From positions 686,196 through 750,195 of the forward strand of contig NW_003314305.1 in NCBI RefSeq assembly GCF_000143415.4: 64,000 nucleotides of DNA. Reading direction: 5' to 3'. This DNA is from Selaginella moellendorffii. Its lineage: Eukaryota > Streptophyta > Lycopodiopsida > Selaginellales > Selaginellaceae. The notes under the pieces were generated by a model that was not told where the DNA came from, made no database searches, and was given only the letters and a program-made list of their open reading frames with translations. The position numbers and the translations under genes are program-made. This document shows positions 31,880 to 40,159 of this stretch, piece after piece; the stretch's first letter is position 1; each line of letters opens with the position of its first letter.

Positions 31880-32530
31880 TCGATCTGATCATCGTTCCTG
31901 AAAGGCATGCTGAGCTTGAAATCCTCCACCACCTTCCAAGCAGCCATCGCTGGGAACTTGAATCACTGTCATAACCTTGCAATCCTCTGAAACTGCCCAA
32001 ATGTTAGCTCAGAGTGCGGAAGAAAATCTTGTGATAGATCCGGTTGGAGTGCACAAAGCAGCAGCGTCCGGGCAATCCAGTCGTGTCCGCCACTTCCCAG
32101 GAATGATCTTTCGCTGAGAAAACAAGCGTCGTTCTGGAACCATCTCACAACCATCTTGTTACCATCCACGACGAGGGCGTTGCGGAAGACCATGGTCTCC
32201 ATCACTGGCGATGGCGGGAGAGGATACCATCGGTCCTACCTCACCGTCCAATCCGTTCCCCTCTAAGCTGCCACCCACCTCAAAGTTGTCACGAACGACG
32301 TGAGCCGACCGGTCGAGGACACCCTGGATCCATAGCCGCTCGAGGACATAGCGTTGGCGCCGCAGCGCTCCATCGGTTCGTGTGTGCATCGAAGACGCTC
32401 ACTGATTTCTTGCCGCCCCATCCGATAGAGCTTACTGCCGAGAGCCTGGCACATGAATCCTGCCGTGCTGTGGAGTGCAGCGGAGGAGGAGGAAGAATCA
32501 TCCTGCTTTCTTGGCGCTACTGGCAATGAA
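31880..32530 (-). pseudogene. F-box/kelch-type pseudogene
   Basis: Minus-strand fragments in shifting frames: a kelch repeat core GKKSVSVFDAHTNRWSAAAP, then VVDGNKMVVRWFQNDACFLS, and near 31.9 kb AAWKVVEDFKLSMPF. The frames change at least twice. Confidence 0.6.
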
Positions 32531-32800
32531 CGCGATATGCGGCGCCGAGAGCATCGATGCGATGCTAGCGATGCTCCTCGAGGGCCACACACCCAACGAG
32601 GCATCGTTCGTGGCGGTGCTAAGCACTTGCGCGGACGGAGGCCGAGTGAGCGATTCTATCGAGTGTTTGCGTCCAGATCATAGCGTGAGACCCGTCAAGG
32701 ATCGACTACTACAGCAGCATTGTGGATGTTCTAGGACGCCGAGGAGCTCACATTCTTCCCATCTCCTGGGCTTCGTTCCTCCCGGCTTGCAAAGTACACG
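32500..32800 (+). pseudogene. PPR C-terminal fragment
   Basis: AMLLEGHTPNEASFVAVLSTC and, after a frame change, YYSSIVDVLGRRG and SWASFLPACKVH. These are the M..EG..PNE.TF..VLS.C and W.S.L.ACKVH signatures of plant PLS-class PPR proteins. Confidence 0.7.
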
Positions 32801-32809
32801 CAACACTTT

Positions 32810-33268
32810 ATGACGAGGAGGACGTTTCTAGGGTATCCGGGCAGCAGCCGCAAGCGCACAGTCAGCAGCAGCCGCGAGTTCAGCCGCAGCAGCAGGTTGC
32901 AGCAGAGGCACTACCAAGTCCAGTCATTCAGAAGAAGCGTTGATGATGGCCTCAGATTCCGGCCTCAAATTGCTGAGCAGCTCACTCCTGAACCATGCAC
33001 AGTTCGTGCAGCTCTCCAGTCACCAAAAGCAGAAAAATGGAAAGCGGCCATGCAGAATGAGTATAATTCTTTGCAATGCAATGAAGTCTGGGAGCTTGTT
33101 CATCTCCCACCAGGCAGGAAGATTGCCAGCACAAAGTGGATTTTCAAGCGAAATTGGATGCCACTTTGTGACGTGCCATTGAGACATTCTCTCCTGTGGC
33201 CAAGATGTCTTCTATTAGGATTATTTTACACCTTGCAGCATGCTGGGATTTAGAAATACATCAGCTTG
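32810..33268 (+). pseudogene. Copia reverse-transcriptase fragment, 5' part
   Basis: Reads EPCTVRAALQSPKAEKWKAA, NEVWELVHLPPGRK, STKWIFKR, the start of the Ty1/Copia RVT_2 domain. After a deletion and frame change it reads ETFSPVAKMSSIRIILHLAA and EIHQL. The frame is then cut by the AT-rich element and continues at 37525. Confidence 0.88.
33259..33268. repeat. Left target-site duplication of the AT-rich element
   Basis: CATCAGCTTG, repeated exactly at 37525-37534. The true duplication may be the last 8 or 9 of these bases. Confidence 0.8.
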
Positions 33269-33322
33269 GGGATGGTCCAAAGTTAAGTTGAGCTCACAAG
33301 TTGAGTTCAATTCAGCTCAAGT
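33269..33322 (+). repeat. Left terminal inverted repeat
   Basis: GGGATGGTCCAAAGTT..., then AGCTCACAAGTTGAG. Pairs imperfectly with the right end. Sub-motifs of the GAGCTCA/CAGCTCA type are repeated inside. Confidence 0.7.
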
Positions 33323-33696
33323 CAAAAGTAACAATATGATTCCTGAAGTCAATTATTGCTGAACCATAAATCTTATATAAGGAAATATTAAGTCAGAAAA
33401 ATTGTATTCTTTGGTTAACTTGAAATTTATGAATTTAAGTATGAATTGTTCAGAGAGATTTCTATCTTTTGAATCTTTTTAATGCAGTTTATACAATTTC
33501 TAGAATTAGAAGTTCGTTTGAACCCATAGAAATTTTTGGGCTTTATTAGTCCCAAATAAAATGGGAATATTGAAGTTCGAATGAACCTAAAATTTCTATT
33601 GTACATTTCAACATTTTAACATTTCAACAATTGACCAGAAATATATAAATAATTCGAAACACTGATTCACTCGTTCATTCTTTAGGGTTTACAGAG

Positions 33697-33882
33697 ATGG
33701 GAAGTAAGAAAGACAAAAAATCTGTAAGTAGTTTTAGCATACAGAAATGTGAAAATGTTAATTTTGTTTCACTACCACAATCTCCATATTACACACTTGG
33801 TCCTTATTACCTGTCCGGGAATATTGAGACCACTGTCACTATTGATAAAAATGTTTATGTTACTTCTGAAACAACAATCTAG
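33697..33882 (+). CDS. Small leader protein or first exon in the AT-rich element
   Basis: 61 codons from ATG (MGSKKDKKSVSSFS...). A TATA box (tatataaat, about 33642) lies about 50 bases upstream in a plausible promoter. GTAAGTAG right after KKDKKS could be a splice donor, so this may be exon 1 of a longer gene. No family recognised. Confidence 0.4.
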   Translation: MGSKKDKKSVSSFSIQKCENVNFVSLPQSPYYTLGPYYLSGNIETTVTIDKNVYVTSETTI

Positions 33883-34352
33883 AGCAAGAGAAAAGAAGAA
33901 ATAGACAACACAGCAGAAAGCACTAATAAATCCACTTTATAAACCTTTCAATGGCTTTTGTAATCCACTAAAATATTAAAAAAAAGTAAGTTTTTTATAT
34001 ATATCTTATTCCTTTTGATATGTTTTGTCTTTGCAAAGATATATGATGTGGACAAATCAAAGAATTAAATCTATATATGAATTTGGGATTGAAAGGTAGT
34101 GTGTATTCGCCATTATTATATATGGCAGACCAGCTATATAAAATAAGGCTACATATTAATTATATGCTAGTTTTTAGCTTCTAAAACCCTATAGCCACTT
34201 GTCTCTCATAGTAAGTTGTAATTACTAAGACTGACAATTATCATTCAATATAGTGTCATGTCATAATAAAACATCATTCCCGAGATTGAAATATAGTATA
34301 TTAATCAGAGAATTCTTATTGCTGGGAAGTTTAATTCTTCTTGTGTGTTGCA
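33883..34352. other. AT-rich spacer within the element
   Basis: Very AT-rich with no coding signal. It is probably the promoter of the gene at 34353. Confidence 0.4.
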
Positions 34353-34856
34353 ATGGTTAGGGAGAAGTTTACTTTTGGTCCCAGAGGCCTCTCATATGAG
34401 TCTCCACCTCCATCTCCACTCTCAATCAATAATCCACCTTCACCTCTATGCAACAATCCTCCTTTTCATTTTGAGGGTTGTTGTGAGGCTCTTCTATTTG
34501 TGACCTCTAGTGCAACTGAACAAGAACTCCTTCCGTATGATGTTGTTAAAAGAGTTGAATTGCCTCCAATGCTTCAAGAGCGATGTCAATATTTTCTTCA
34601 AGATTTTGCTCCAGATATGGTAGGGGAGCTTAATATAGATACATATTATCTTCAGTGTCCTATATGCAACTTTTATTTAAACAAGACAGATGGTTGCATG
34701 AGTTTGGTAAATTTTATTGAGCATTGTTGCAAATGCCCAAAAGCGGGTTTGGAAGGTGTGCACGTGTGGATGTATAAGAAAATCAAGAAAGAATTAAAAA
34801 CACACAGCTATTATGATTTCATGATGGAGAATAAACACTGTATCAGTAAGTGCTGA
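34353..34856 (+). CDS. Cys-rich protein A of unknown family (element-borne)
   Basis: 167 residues. The N-terminus is Pro/Ser-rich (YESPPPSPLS). The conserved core is LQERCQ.FLQ..APDM (74-89), then LQCPICNFYL (100-109), GCMSL, and HCCKCPKAGLEGVH (124-137), then a basic segment MYKKIKKELKTH. Cys102, Cys105, His124 and Cys125-128 could bind zinc. It is a paralogue of the protein at 35150. The C-terminal ending VSAEYGIFRPPF is present in the DNA just beyond, in another frame, so a one- or two-base indel near 34840 has shortened this protein. The start is the ATG aligned with the paralogue's start. Confidence 0.7.
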   Translation: MVREKFTFGPRGLSYESPPPSPLSINNPPSPLCNNPPFHFEGCCEALLFVTSSATEQELLPYDVVKRVELPPMLQERCQYFLQDFAPDMVGELNIDTYYLQCPICNFYLNKTDGCMSLVNFIEHCCKCPKAGLEGVHVWMYKKIKKELKTHSYYDFMMENKHCISKC

Positions 34857-35149
34857 ATATGGGATATTTAGGCCACCCTTTAATGTAATATGAAAGTCAT
34901 GCATAGTTTTTTCAAAAGTTTAATTCTTTATGAGTAAAGTGGAGAATTTTATATTTTCGAGAATGATATTATTCTAACATGTATAAAGATATTATTATAT
35001 ATACAAGTGGTTCTGACACTGTTATAATTCTGAAGTCTATTTTAAGACTGACAATTTAAACTTTAAAGAACCCCTAGATCTTTTCTTAGTATAAATACTG
35101 ACAAGGGATGCTTTTAACATTGAAATTTCAGTTTGTTTAGAGTGTAGGA
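34857..35149. promoter_or_regulatory. Promoter region of protein B
   Basis: AT-rich, with a TATA-like gtataaatac (about 35089), some 60 bases before the ATG at 35150. Confidence 0.45.
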
Positions 35150-35698
35150 ATGGCTAGGGAAAATGCTATTGCTACTCGCACTTGGCCCCCATGCATTTCA
35201 TATGAGTCTCCACCTTCATCTTCAACTTCTACCAACATTCCACCCTTCCCTCCACACAACAATTGTTGTGAGGTTTTTTCTTTTGTAGCCCCAAGTGTGA
35301 CTGAACAAGAGATCCCTCTTCCAAATAATGTTCTAGATGTTGTTACTAAAGATGGATTGCCTCATGTGCTTCAAGAGCGATGCCAGATGTTTCTTCAAAA
35401 TCTTGCTCCCGATATGGTTGAAACTTTTGAAAGAATGAACACATATTATCTCCAGTGTCTCATCTACTACTTTTATTTAGATAAAACGGAAGGCTGTATG
35501 GGTCTAGAAACTTTTCTAGAACACTGTCATAACTGCCCAAGAATTGGTTTGGAAGGTGTGCATAAATTGATGTATAAAAAAATCAAAAAAGAGTTAAGAA
35601 CACACAATCATTATCATTTCATGGTGAGGAACAATATTCCGTTAGTAAATCTTACATCCACAAGTGTTGAATATGGTATTTTTAGGCCATCCTACTGA
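35150..35698 (+). CDS. Cys-rich protein B, paralogue of protein A
   Basis: 182 residues and the same layout: YESPPSSSTS, LQERCQMFLQNLAPDM, LEHCHNCPRIGLEGVH and MYKKIKKELRTH, with the complete ending VEYGIFRPSY. The first Cys pair is broken (LQCLIYYFYL in place of LQCPICNFYL), so the putative zinc site differs between the two. The coding shape and a well-kept reading frame argue that it is or was expressed. Function unknown. Confidence 0.7.
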   Translation: MARENAIATRTWPPCISYESPPSSSTSTNIPPFPPHNNCCEVFSFVAPSVTEQEIPLPNNVLDVVTKDGLPHVLQERCQMFLQNLAPDMVETFERMNTYYLQCLIYYFYLDKTEGCMGLETFLEHCHNCPRIGLEGVHKLMYKKIKKELRTHNHYHFMVRNNIPLVNLTSTSVEYGIFRPSY

Positions 35699-35746
35699 AA
35701 ATTCCAGCCACTAATAATTCTTACACTATGATATTATCCATCTCCG

Positions 35747-35763
35747 CCCCCCCCCCCCCCCCC
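35747..35763. repeat. Poly-C tract (17 C)
   Basis: Unbroken run of 17 C in an otherwise AT-rich element. Its length may be unreliable in the assembly. Confidence 0.9.
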
Positions 35764-35839
35764 TCTCGCCTTTTTTTTATTAACAAAATTGTATTACCTA
35801 TAGATAATAAACTGATAATACTAGTAATTATGAAATTTG

Positions 35840-35970
35840 AAAGACTGACACTGTAACTTTGTCATCTCTGACACTGACACTGTCTTTGTCACTGACACTA
35901 TCACTGTCACTATCTGCTGCACTGACACTGTCAGTGTCACAATCATTATCACATTGACATGTGACACATC
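35840..35970. repeat. Degenerate (TGACAC/CTGACA)n array
   Basis: About 130 bases with more than a dozen copies or near-copies of the hexamer TGACAC and its inverse GTGTCA, directly upstream of the SWIM gene start at 35998. Overlapping CACTGACACTG/CAGTGTCA can fold back on itself. Confidence 0.8.
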
Positions 35971-35997
35971 TTTCTCATTGCAACTGAAGATGTTGGC

Positions 35998-36894
35998 ATG
36001 GATCTTGGAGCAAAAAGCTCTCACAAGCCTGATGTTGAGTATCATTCTGCTCCAAGACATCGCCCCCGAATTGAGCCACCTCAAGTGGCTGATGAAGAAA
36101 GTGCATCACAGCATGTTGAAATTGCTTATCGTAGCGTGGAGCCGAAGCAATGGGCAATCCATCAAGTGGCAGCAAAATCAAATGTAAGGTGTGTGGGGAT
36201 GCTTCTGAGGGGCAAGTGTTGGGCTTGGATTTGTGGTGATAAATTTGCTTTTGTTCTAGCCCCATGTTTCCATGGGGAACGAAAGCAAACAGGATTTTCA
36301 AGATGGTGTTGGTTATATTGCTGCAACACTGATGTCAACCATACAAAGTGGCTTGAAGACACTATAGTGACTAAACCTGATGCAATACCTAAAGAATGGC
36401 CAGTTGTTAATGGGGTTGTGCTCACCTCGGATAAGATTGAAAACCTTGAGAAATCTGGTTTCAATCTTGAAAAGAGAGTTGGAGACATAAGTGATAAAAC
36501 TAGGACTGTTCCTACAAAGATGCATAGGAGGCCAGCGAGAAAAGATAAGGCAGTTAAATTTATTGGTACCATCTCCAAGCAGAAGAAAGGTAAAATAAAC
36601 TTGGCTCAAACACTTGAGTGTGAGATTCTCTCCACAGAGTACATCACTGTGCTTGCAAAGGAGTACATAGTCAAAATAGAAGGTGGAAAGTACACAATTG
36701 CTATTCAAGACTTTCCTTCTTGCACATGTCCAGACTTTACGAAGCGTGAGGAATATGGGAAGGCATATGCTCCTTGCAAGCATATGTACTACATTTTCAT
36801 CAATAACTTGCACCAGGATCCTAAAGTGGATATTCATATACACCAAGCAAGCCTTACTATTGCCGAGTTGCAGAAATTTTTTGGAGCTAATTAG
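35998..36894 (+). CDS. SWIM zinc-finger protein (element-borne)
   Basis: 298 residues. The SWIM motif CxC..CxH is at about 242-262 (CTCPDF....APCKHMYYIF). The middle is basic (residues about 165-200, RPARKDKAVKF...KQKKGK). The N-terminal half contains VRCVGMLLRGKCWAWICGDK and a WCWLYCCNTD cluster and matches nothing I know. SWIM domains bind DNA or proteins and occur at the C-terminus of MULE/FAR1 and KDZ transposases, but no catalytic DDE region precedes it here. It is a single clean frame from ATG 35998; a stop at 35962 limits any upstream extension. Confidence 0.75.
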   Translation: MDLGAKSSHKPDVEYHSAPRHRPRIEPPQVADEESASQHVEIAYRSVEPKQWAIHQVAAKSNVRCVGMLLRGKCWAWICGDKFAFVLAPCFHGERKQTGFSRWCWLYCCNTDVNHTKWLEDTIVTKPDAIPKEWPVVNGVVLTSDKIENLEKSGFNLEKRVGDISDKTRTVPTKMHRRPARKDKAVKFIGTISKQKKGKINLAQTLECEILSTEYITVLAKEYIVKIEGGKYTIAIQDFPSCTCPDFTKREEYGKAYAPCKHMYYIFINNLHQDPKVDIHIHQASLTIAELQKFFGAN

Positions 36895-37449
36895 ATTTTC
36901 TAGCACTATCGATGTTTATTCTCTATCAATAATATAAACTAATTATACCTTATATAATTAATAAAAATATTTTATTATTTCACTTTTCATTTCATATACT
37001 TGTGAGGGTTCTTTTCGCAATACTACCCATAGTATTCGTCAGTTTCCATTTTGTCTTTACCATCTCAAAAAATATTTCATAGTAGTCTTTTGGGTGCGTG
37101 ATGTTGCAATGTATTGTGAGAGCATATGTACCATCATAGTTGTTTTTTTTTCCTTTCAAATGGTTATATATCCTTATATATAATCTTAATTCAAATTTAA
37201 TAATTTTAAAATTCTGACGAACCTGACATTTACTAGTTAGAAAGCACAGAGTACAAATTTAAAGAAGTGACAAGAATACTCTTTTTGCAAACATTTTATT
37301 TTATATTCTAACAAACATCTCTATCATTGCATGTAGTAAATATTTAAATTATTAAAACAGGAAGTGTCCTTTAGAACATTTTTATCTATATAATATATAG
37401 AGAGTTATGAAATTATTAAGTTCGCCATAACTTTAAAATTTTAAAGTTT
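36895..37449. other. AT-rich 3' part of the element
   Basis: No coding signal is recognised on either strand. Confidence 0.4.
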
Positions 37450-37524
37450 ATAATGTTTGTACTAAATTACAATTGAAAATTGAGCTCAACTCTTCAACTC
37501 GTGAGCTGAAGTATGGTCCACGCT
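37450..37524 (-). repeat. Right terminal inverted repeat
   Basis: Reverse complement begins AGCGTGGACCATACTT, then CAGCTCACGAGTTGA and TTGAGCTCA, matching the left end with gaps. Confidence 0.7.
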
Positions 37525-37855
37525 CATCAGCTTGATATCAAGATGGCCTTTCTTTGTATAGAGTGGTGGTTATGGGAAACCGGTATCATAGCAAATAACA
37601 ATCTCATGGGCAACAAGACCACACAAGCGAGCAGTAAGGCTATGCAACTCTAGATTGCCTGCTTGACTGCAGCAGAAGAAGTGGAAGAGCAAACTTCATG
37701 TTGTGGAGAAATCCATCCAACATGACCACTTGTAAAGCACTGCCTATTTCTTTTCACCCAGACAGACTTTGAGAACTGGGTCAAGGAAATCTGCTTCATC
37801 TTTCTCTGTAACAATTGTATGTGAACTGTGGGTGGAAAGAAGCAAAACTAGCCAC
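37525..37855 (+). pseudogene. Copia reverse-transcriptase fragment, 3' part
   Basis: Begins with the second CATCAGCTTG and continues HQLDIKMAFL, the Copia HQ.DVKTAFL motif. It degenerates within about 50 bases, and nothing else is recognisable up to the fold-back repeat. Confidence 0.7.
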
Positions 37856-38056
37856 TGGTGACAGAATAGGAAGAGTGGCAGATCCAAAACGACAAGGCAG
37901 TCTCCTCTATGAGGATTGGCTTGGGCAAATTAAGGATACAAACTTCATATGGTGAGTGGTAGTTAGGGGAAACTAGAGTGTGGTGGTGCAATTTGCCCAA
38001 GCCAATCCTCATAGAAAAGACTGCCTGGATCTGCCACTCTTCTTGTTCTGTGTCAC
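37856..38056. repeat. Long fold-back inverted repeat (hairpin)
   Basis: The left arm 37856-37930 (GGTGACAGAAT..GAAGAGTGGCAGATCC...GAGGATTGGCTTGGGCAAAT) pairs with the right arm 37990-38056. Arms are about 67-75 bases, nearly perfect apart from a 7-9 base insertion, with a loop of about 59 bases. A transcript would fold into a miRNA-precursor-like or siRNA-producing hairpin. It could also be a small fold-back element. Confidence 0.88.
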
Positions 38057-38408
38057 CTTGACACGAACAAAGAGCAGTATGGATTGACACTGCTCATGGC
38101 AAACAAGCTGCCACGGCTAGAACAAGGTACCTTCTAGCTCCGATCCAAAGAAAGCTTGGGAGAATAGCTTCCTTGATAAACCATGAATAAGAAAGAAACC
38201 ACGAACTTCACTACCTCTCCAAATGGACACTGCCTGCCTCATTGGAAGGTGGTGAGCCTCCTTGGCCACCTTGCGGAATGTGATATTTGCCATGACCTTT
38301 GCCATGACCGGGCTTTAAATATTAACTGAAGAAATCCTTGAAGACTTTTAAAAAAGACTAGGATGGATCTAATTCATTTTCCAGTGTGATTGAAGCTTTT
38401 GTTAATGT
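38057..38408. other. Unassigned spacer
   Basis: No supported gene. A 62-codon minus-strand frame (38117-38305) has no known similarity. Confidence 0.3.
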
Positions 38409-39371
38409 TCAGCTTATGACAACATCAGCGTTCTTGCTTGCAACGCGCATAGCTAGGAGGGGGTTGGCAGAATCTGCATTCTTGTTCTTCCTTGCAGCCC
38501 GCATAGATTGGAGCAAGGGATTGGACAGGTTGCACTCTGATGACAAGAAGTCCAAAAGCTTATCTTCATCTTCGCTTAGAAGCGTTGTGGTGCTCTCGAT
38601 CAACAGCTTCCAGCAGGTGTCCACATTCCTGAGCTCGACCCCGTGAAGAAGTAACGCACAAGCCCCAATGAACTTGATCCGTGCACCACATTCTTGCACC
38701 AAGCTTCCCCCGACCATAAGCTTGAGAAACATCTCCAAGAAGCAGACAAGGCAGTCTGGCGGTACCTGGCCCCGTGCACACGCATCGTGCAGCTCCTTGA
38801 ATATTCTATCAGCATCACTAGCCAGTTCAAAGGCAATGTTCTTGAAGCCCCGCAGCGAGACGGTCATAAACCAGGTGCCAAACTCTAAAACTGATCTCCA
38901 CTTGCTCTCAGATACCAAGCTTCTCCAATGCTGGCGCATCCTCATCTCTGCTTGTGTTGTGGCTTGCAACTGGCCGTAGTCTGAAATGCTGGTGTAGAGA
39001 TAACTGAGCTTCTTTTTACACTCAGGTGTGCATTGCCATGCCTCCAATGCCGTCCTAAACTCTATCATCTCAGCTTGGGGGAAGAAAGCCTTGGGAGGGC
39101 GTAGCTCTGGGAGAGGCTTCACTTCCATATCTTGCCTGTTCAGCCGCCGCTCTAGCACGCTTCCCTTTTGCAATCTATTCCCTACCACCTTTCTAATCTC
39201 ATGCATAGATATCCCCTCCCAGGAGCCATACGCCAGCACATCCAGCGATTGCTGGATTTGGATGGAATCCCCCTTGTTCTTCTTCAGCGCCTCCAAAGCT
39301 TCCTTAGCCATCATCAGGTCTGATCCTTTAGGGTTTGGAGCATGTTCTATTTTTATTTCTGACTTGGTCAT
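38409..39371 (-). CDS. Unknown soluble protein, 320 residues
   Basis: A long single-exon frame. The start is taken at ATG 39371 (MTKSEIKIEH) because sequence upstream in the same frame resembles a kelch remnant. Predicted mostly helical, no signal peptide or membrane segment. Central part WRSLVSESKWRSVLEFGTW; C-terminal repeat NPLLQSMRAARKNKNADSA / NPLLAMRVASKNADVVIS. I recognise no family. The frame is uninterrupted amid pseudogenes, so it may be a functional lineage-specific gene. Confidence 0.6.
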   Translation of the reverse strand: MTKSEIKIEHAPNPKGSDLMMAKEALEALKKNKGDSIQIQQSLDVLAYGSWEGISMHEIRKVVGNRLQKGSVLERRLNRQDMEVKPLPELRPPKAFFPQAEMIEFRTALEAWQCTPECKKKLSYLYTSISDYGQLQATTQAEMRMRQHWRSLVSESKWRSVLEFGTWFMTVSLRGFKNIAFELASDADRIFKELHDACARGQVPPDCLVCFLEMFLKLMVGGSLVQECGARIKFIGACALLLHGVELRNVDTCWKLLIESTTTLLSEDEDKLLDFLSSECNLSNPLLQSMRAARKNKNADSANPLLAMRVASKNADVVIS

Positions 39372-39419
39372 TTTAAAGTTAAGTTTATAAAAGAACAAGC
39401 TGATTGCAAGGCCTGGCCA

Positions 39420-39600
39420 TCCACGCCACCTACGGCCCTCCATAGCCACGCTCGTGGAATGCGCGCGAGGCGATAGCTGGTGCCACATTGCTTCATTCGT
39501 TGGTGTGTGGATCAAACACACTCACCTCCTTGGACAACAGTCCCTCCTCCTCGCTTCTCCATCCTCCAATAACGTAGAGCTTACGTTTAACTGAATCCAA
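39420..39600 (-). pseudogene. Kelch-repeat remnant upstream of the unknown gene
   Basis: Minus strand reads VKRKLYVIGGWRSEEEGLLS and KEVSVFDPHTNE, then a stop; after a shift it reads LSPRAHSTSVAMEGRRW. These are kelch blades from an F-box/kelch gene. Confidence 0.7.
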
Positions 39601-39689
39601 GAGCTTCTAATATAGTTCCTAAATCTAACTGTAAAGCTGTAATTATCGTGGGAAAAGAAAACTCGCCCTGGAAGCATTTCAACTTCAAG

Positions 39690-40140
39690 AGTTGCCTGAG
39701 ATCAGGCACCTGAGACTGTGGAATGTTCTTATCACCACCTGTGTTTTGCCTGTTGTTCCCTGGAGTTGATACTTAGGCTCTTCACGAGGTAACGGCTTTC
39801 GATGTTGGCTACCTAGTCCATGGCCATGAATCTCTGTTGCTGCTAGACGACCACTCTTCCAGACTCAAGATGCGACCCACCAGGAAGTAAAGAAAGCAAA
39901 CGAAATGTCCAGGGCTAAATCCGAGTAAGAAGCAAAGCATCGCCTTCTTGGTTTCGTCCGTGTCCATAGTACGAGCACCCAAAGAGCCTGAAAAGACACT
40001 CACATACCACACTGCCCTTTCTCTGCATGGTTCATGTGTCTTCGTCTGCCCGAAAGTCCAATTGAATAAACAAACACATAAGGTCGGTTGTCATTGCAGT
40101 GAAGGCGAAGAGCTTCTCTTTACGTTCCAGCGGCCTTTTT
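39690..40140 (-). pseudogene. Short locus sharing its tail with the acid phosphatase, copy 1
   Basis: Minus-strand frame (...MDTDETKKAMLCFLLG, FSPGHFVCFLYFLVGRIL) with a hydrophobic segment. The tail near 39700-39760 equals the acid-phosphatase tail (QSQVPDL). A segment of about 75 bases (39838-39915) is in the opposite orientation relative to the tail, compared with 18.87-18.96 kb. The second copy is at 54780-55240. Coding status is unclear. Confidence 0.45.
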
Positions 40141-40159
40141 AAGGAGCAGGCCCGAAATC

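Larger units (their letters stand above)
33269..37524 (+). mobile_element. 4.26-kb AT-rich DNA element with TIRs and four reading frames, unclassified
   Basis: Inserted in a Copia fragment: CATCAGCTTG stands on both sides, and joining the flanks restores the in-frame Copia motif EIHQL-DIKMAFL. The ends form an imperfect inverted repeat (GGTCCA...AGCTCACAAGTTGA on the left against GGACCA...AGCTCACGAGTTGA on the right). The interior is strikingly AT-rich compared with both flanks. It carries, all on the plus strand, a 61-codon leader frame, two paralogous Cys-rich proteins and a SWIM zinc-finger protein. A target duplication of 8-10 bases and a SWIM domain fit Mutator-like (9 bases) or Zisupton-like (8 bases) elements, but I find no DDE-type transposase domain. 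It is either non-autonomous or a new kind. Confidence 0.82.

Noticed and set aside
35821-36084. Minus-strand frame rich in Val-Ser-Thr as a protein
   Set aside because: It is a translation of the TGACAC repeat array.
33269-37524. Foreign (organelle or contaminant) DNA because of the AT-rich composition
   Set aside because: It sits precisely within a nuclear Copia fragment with a matching target duplication on both sides.
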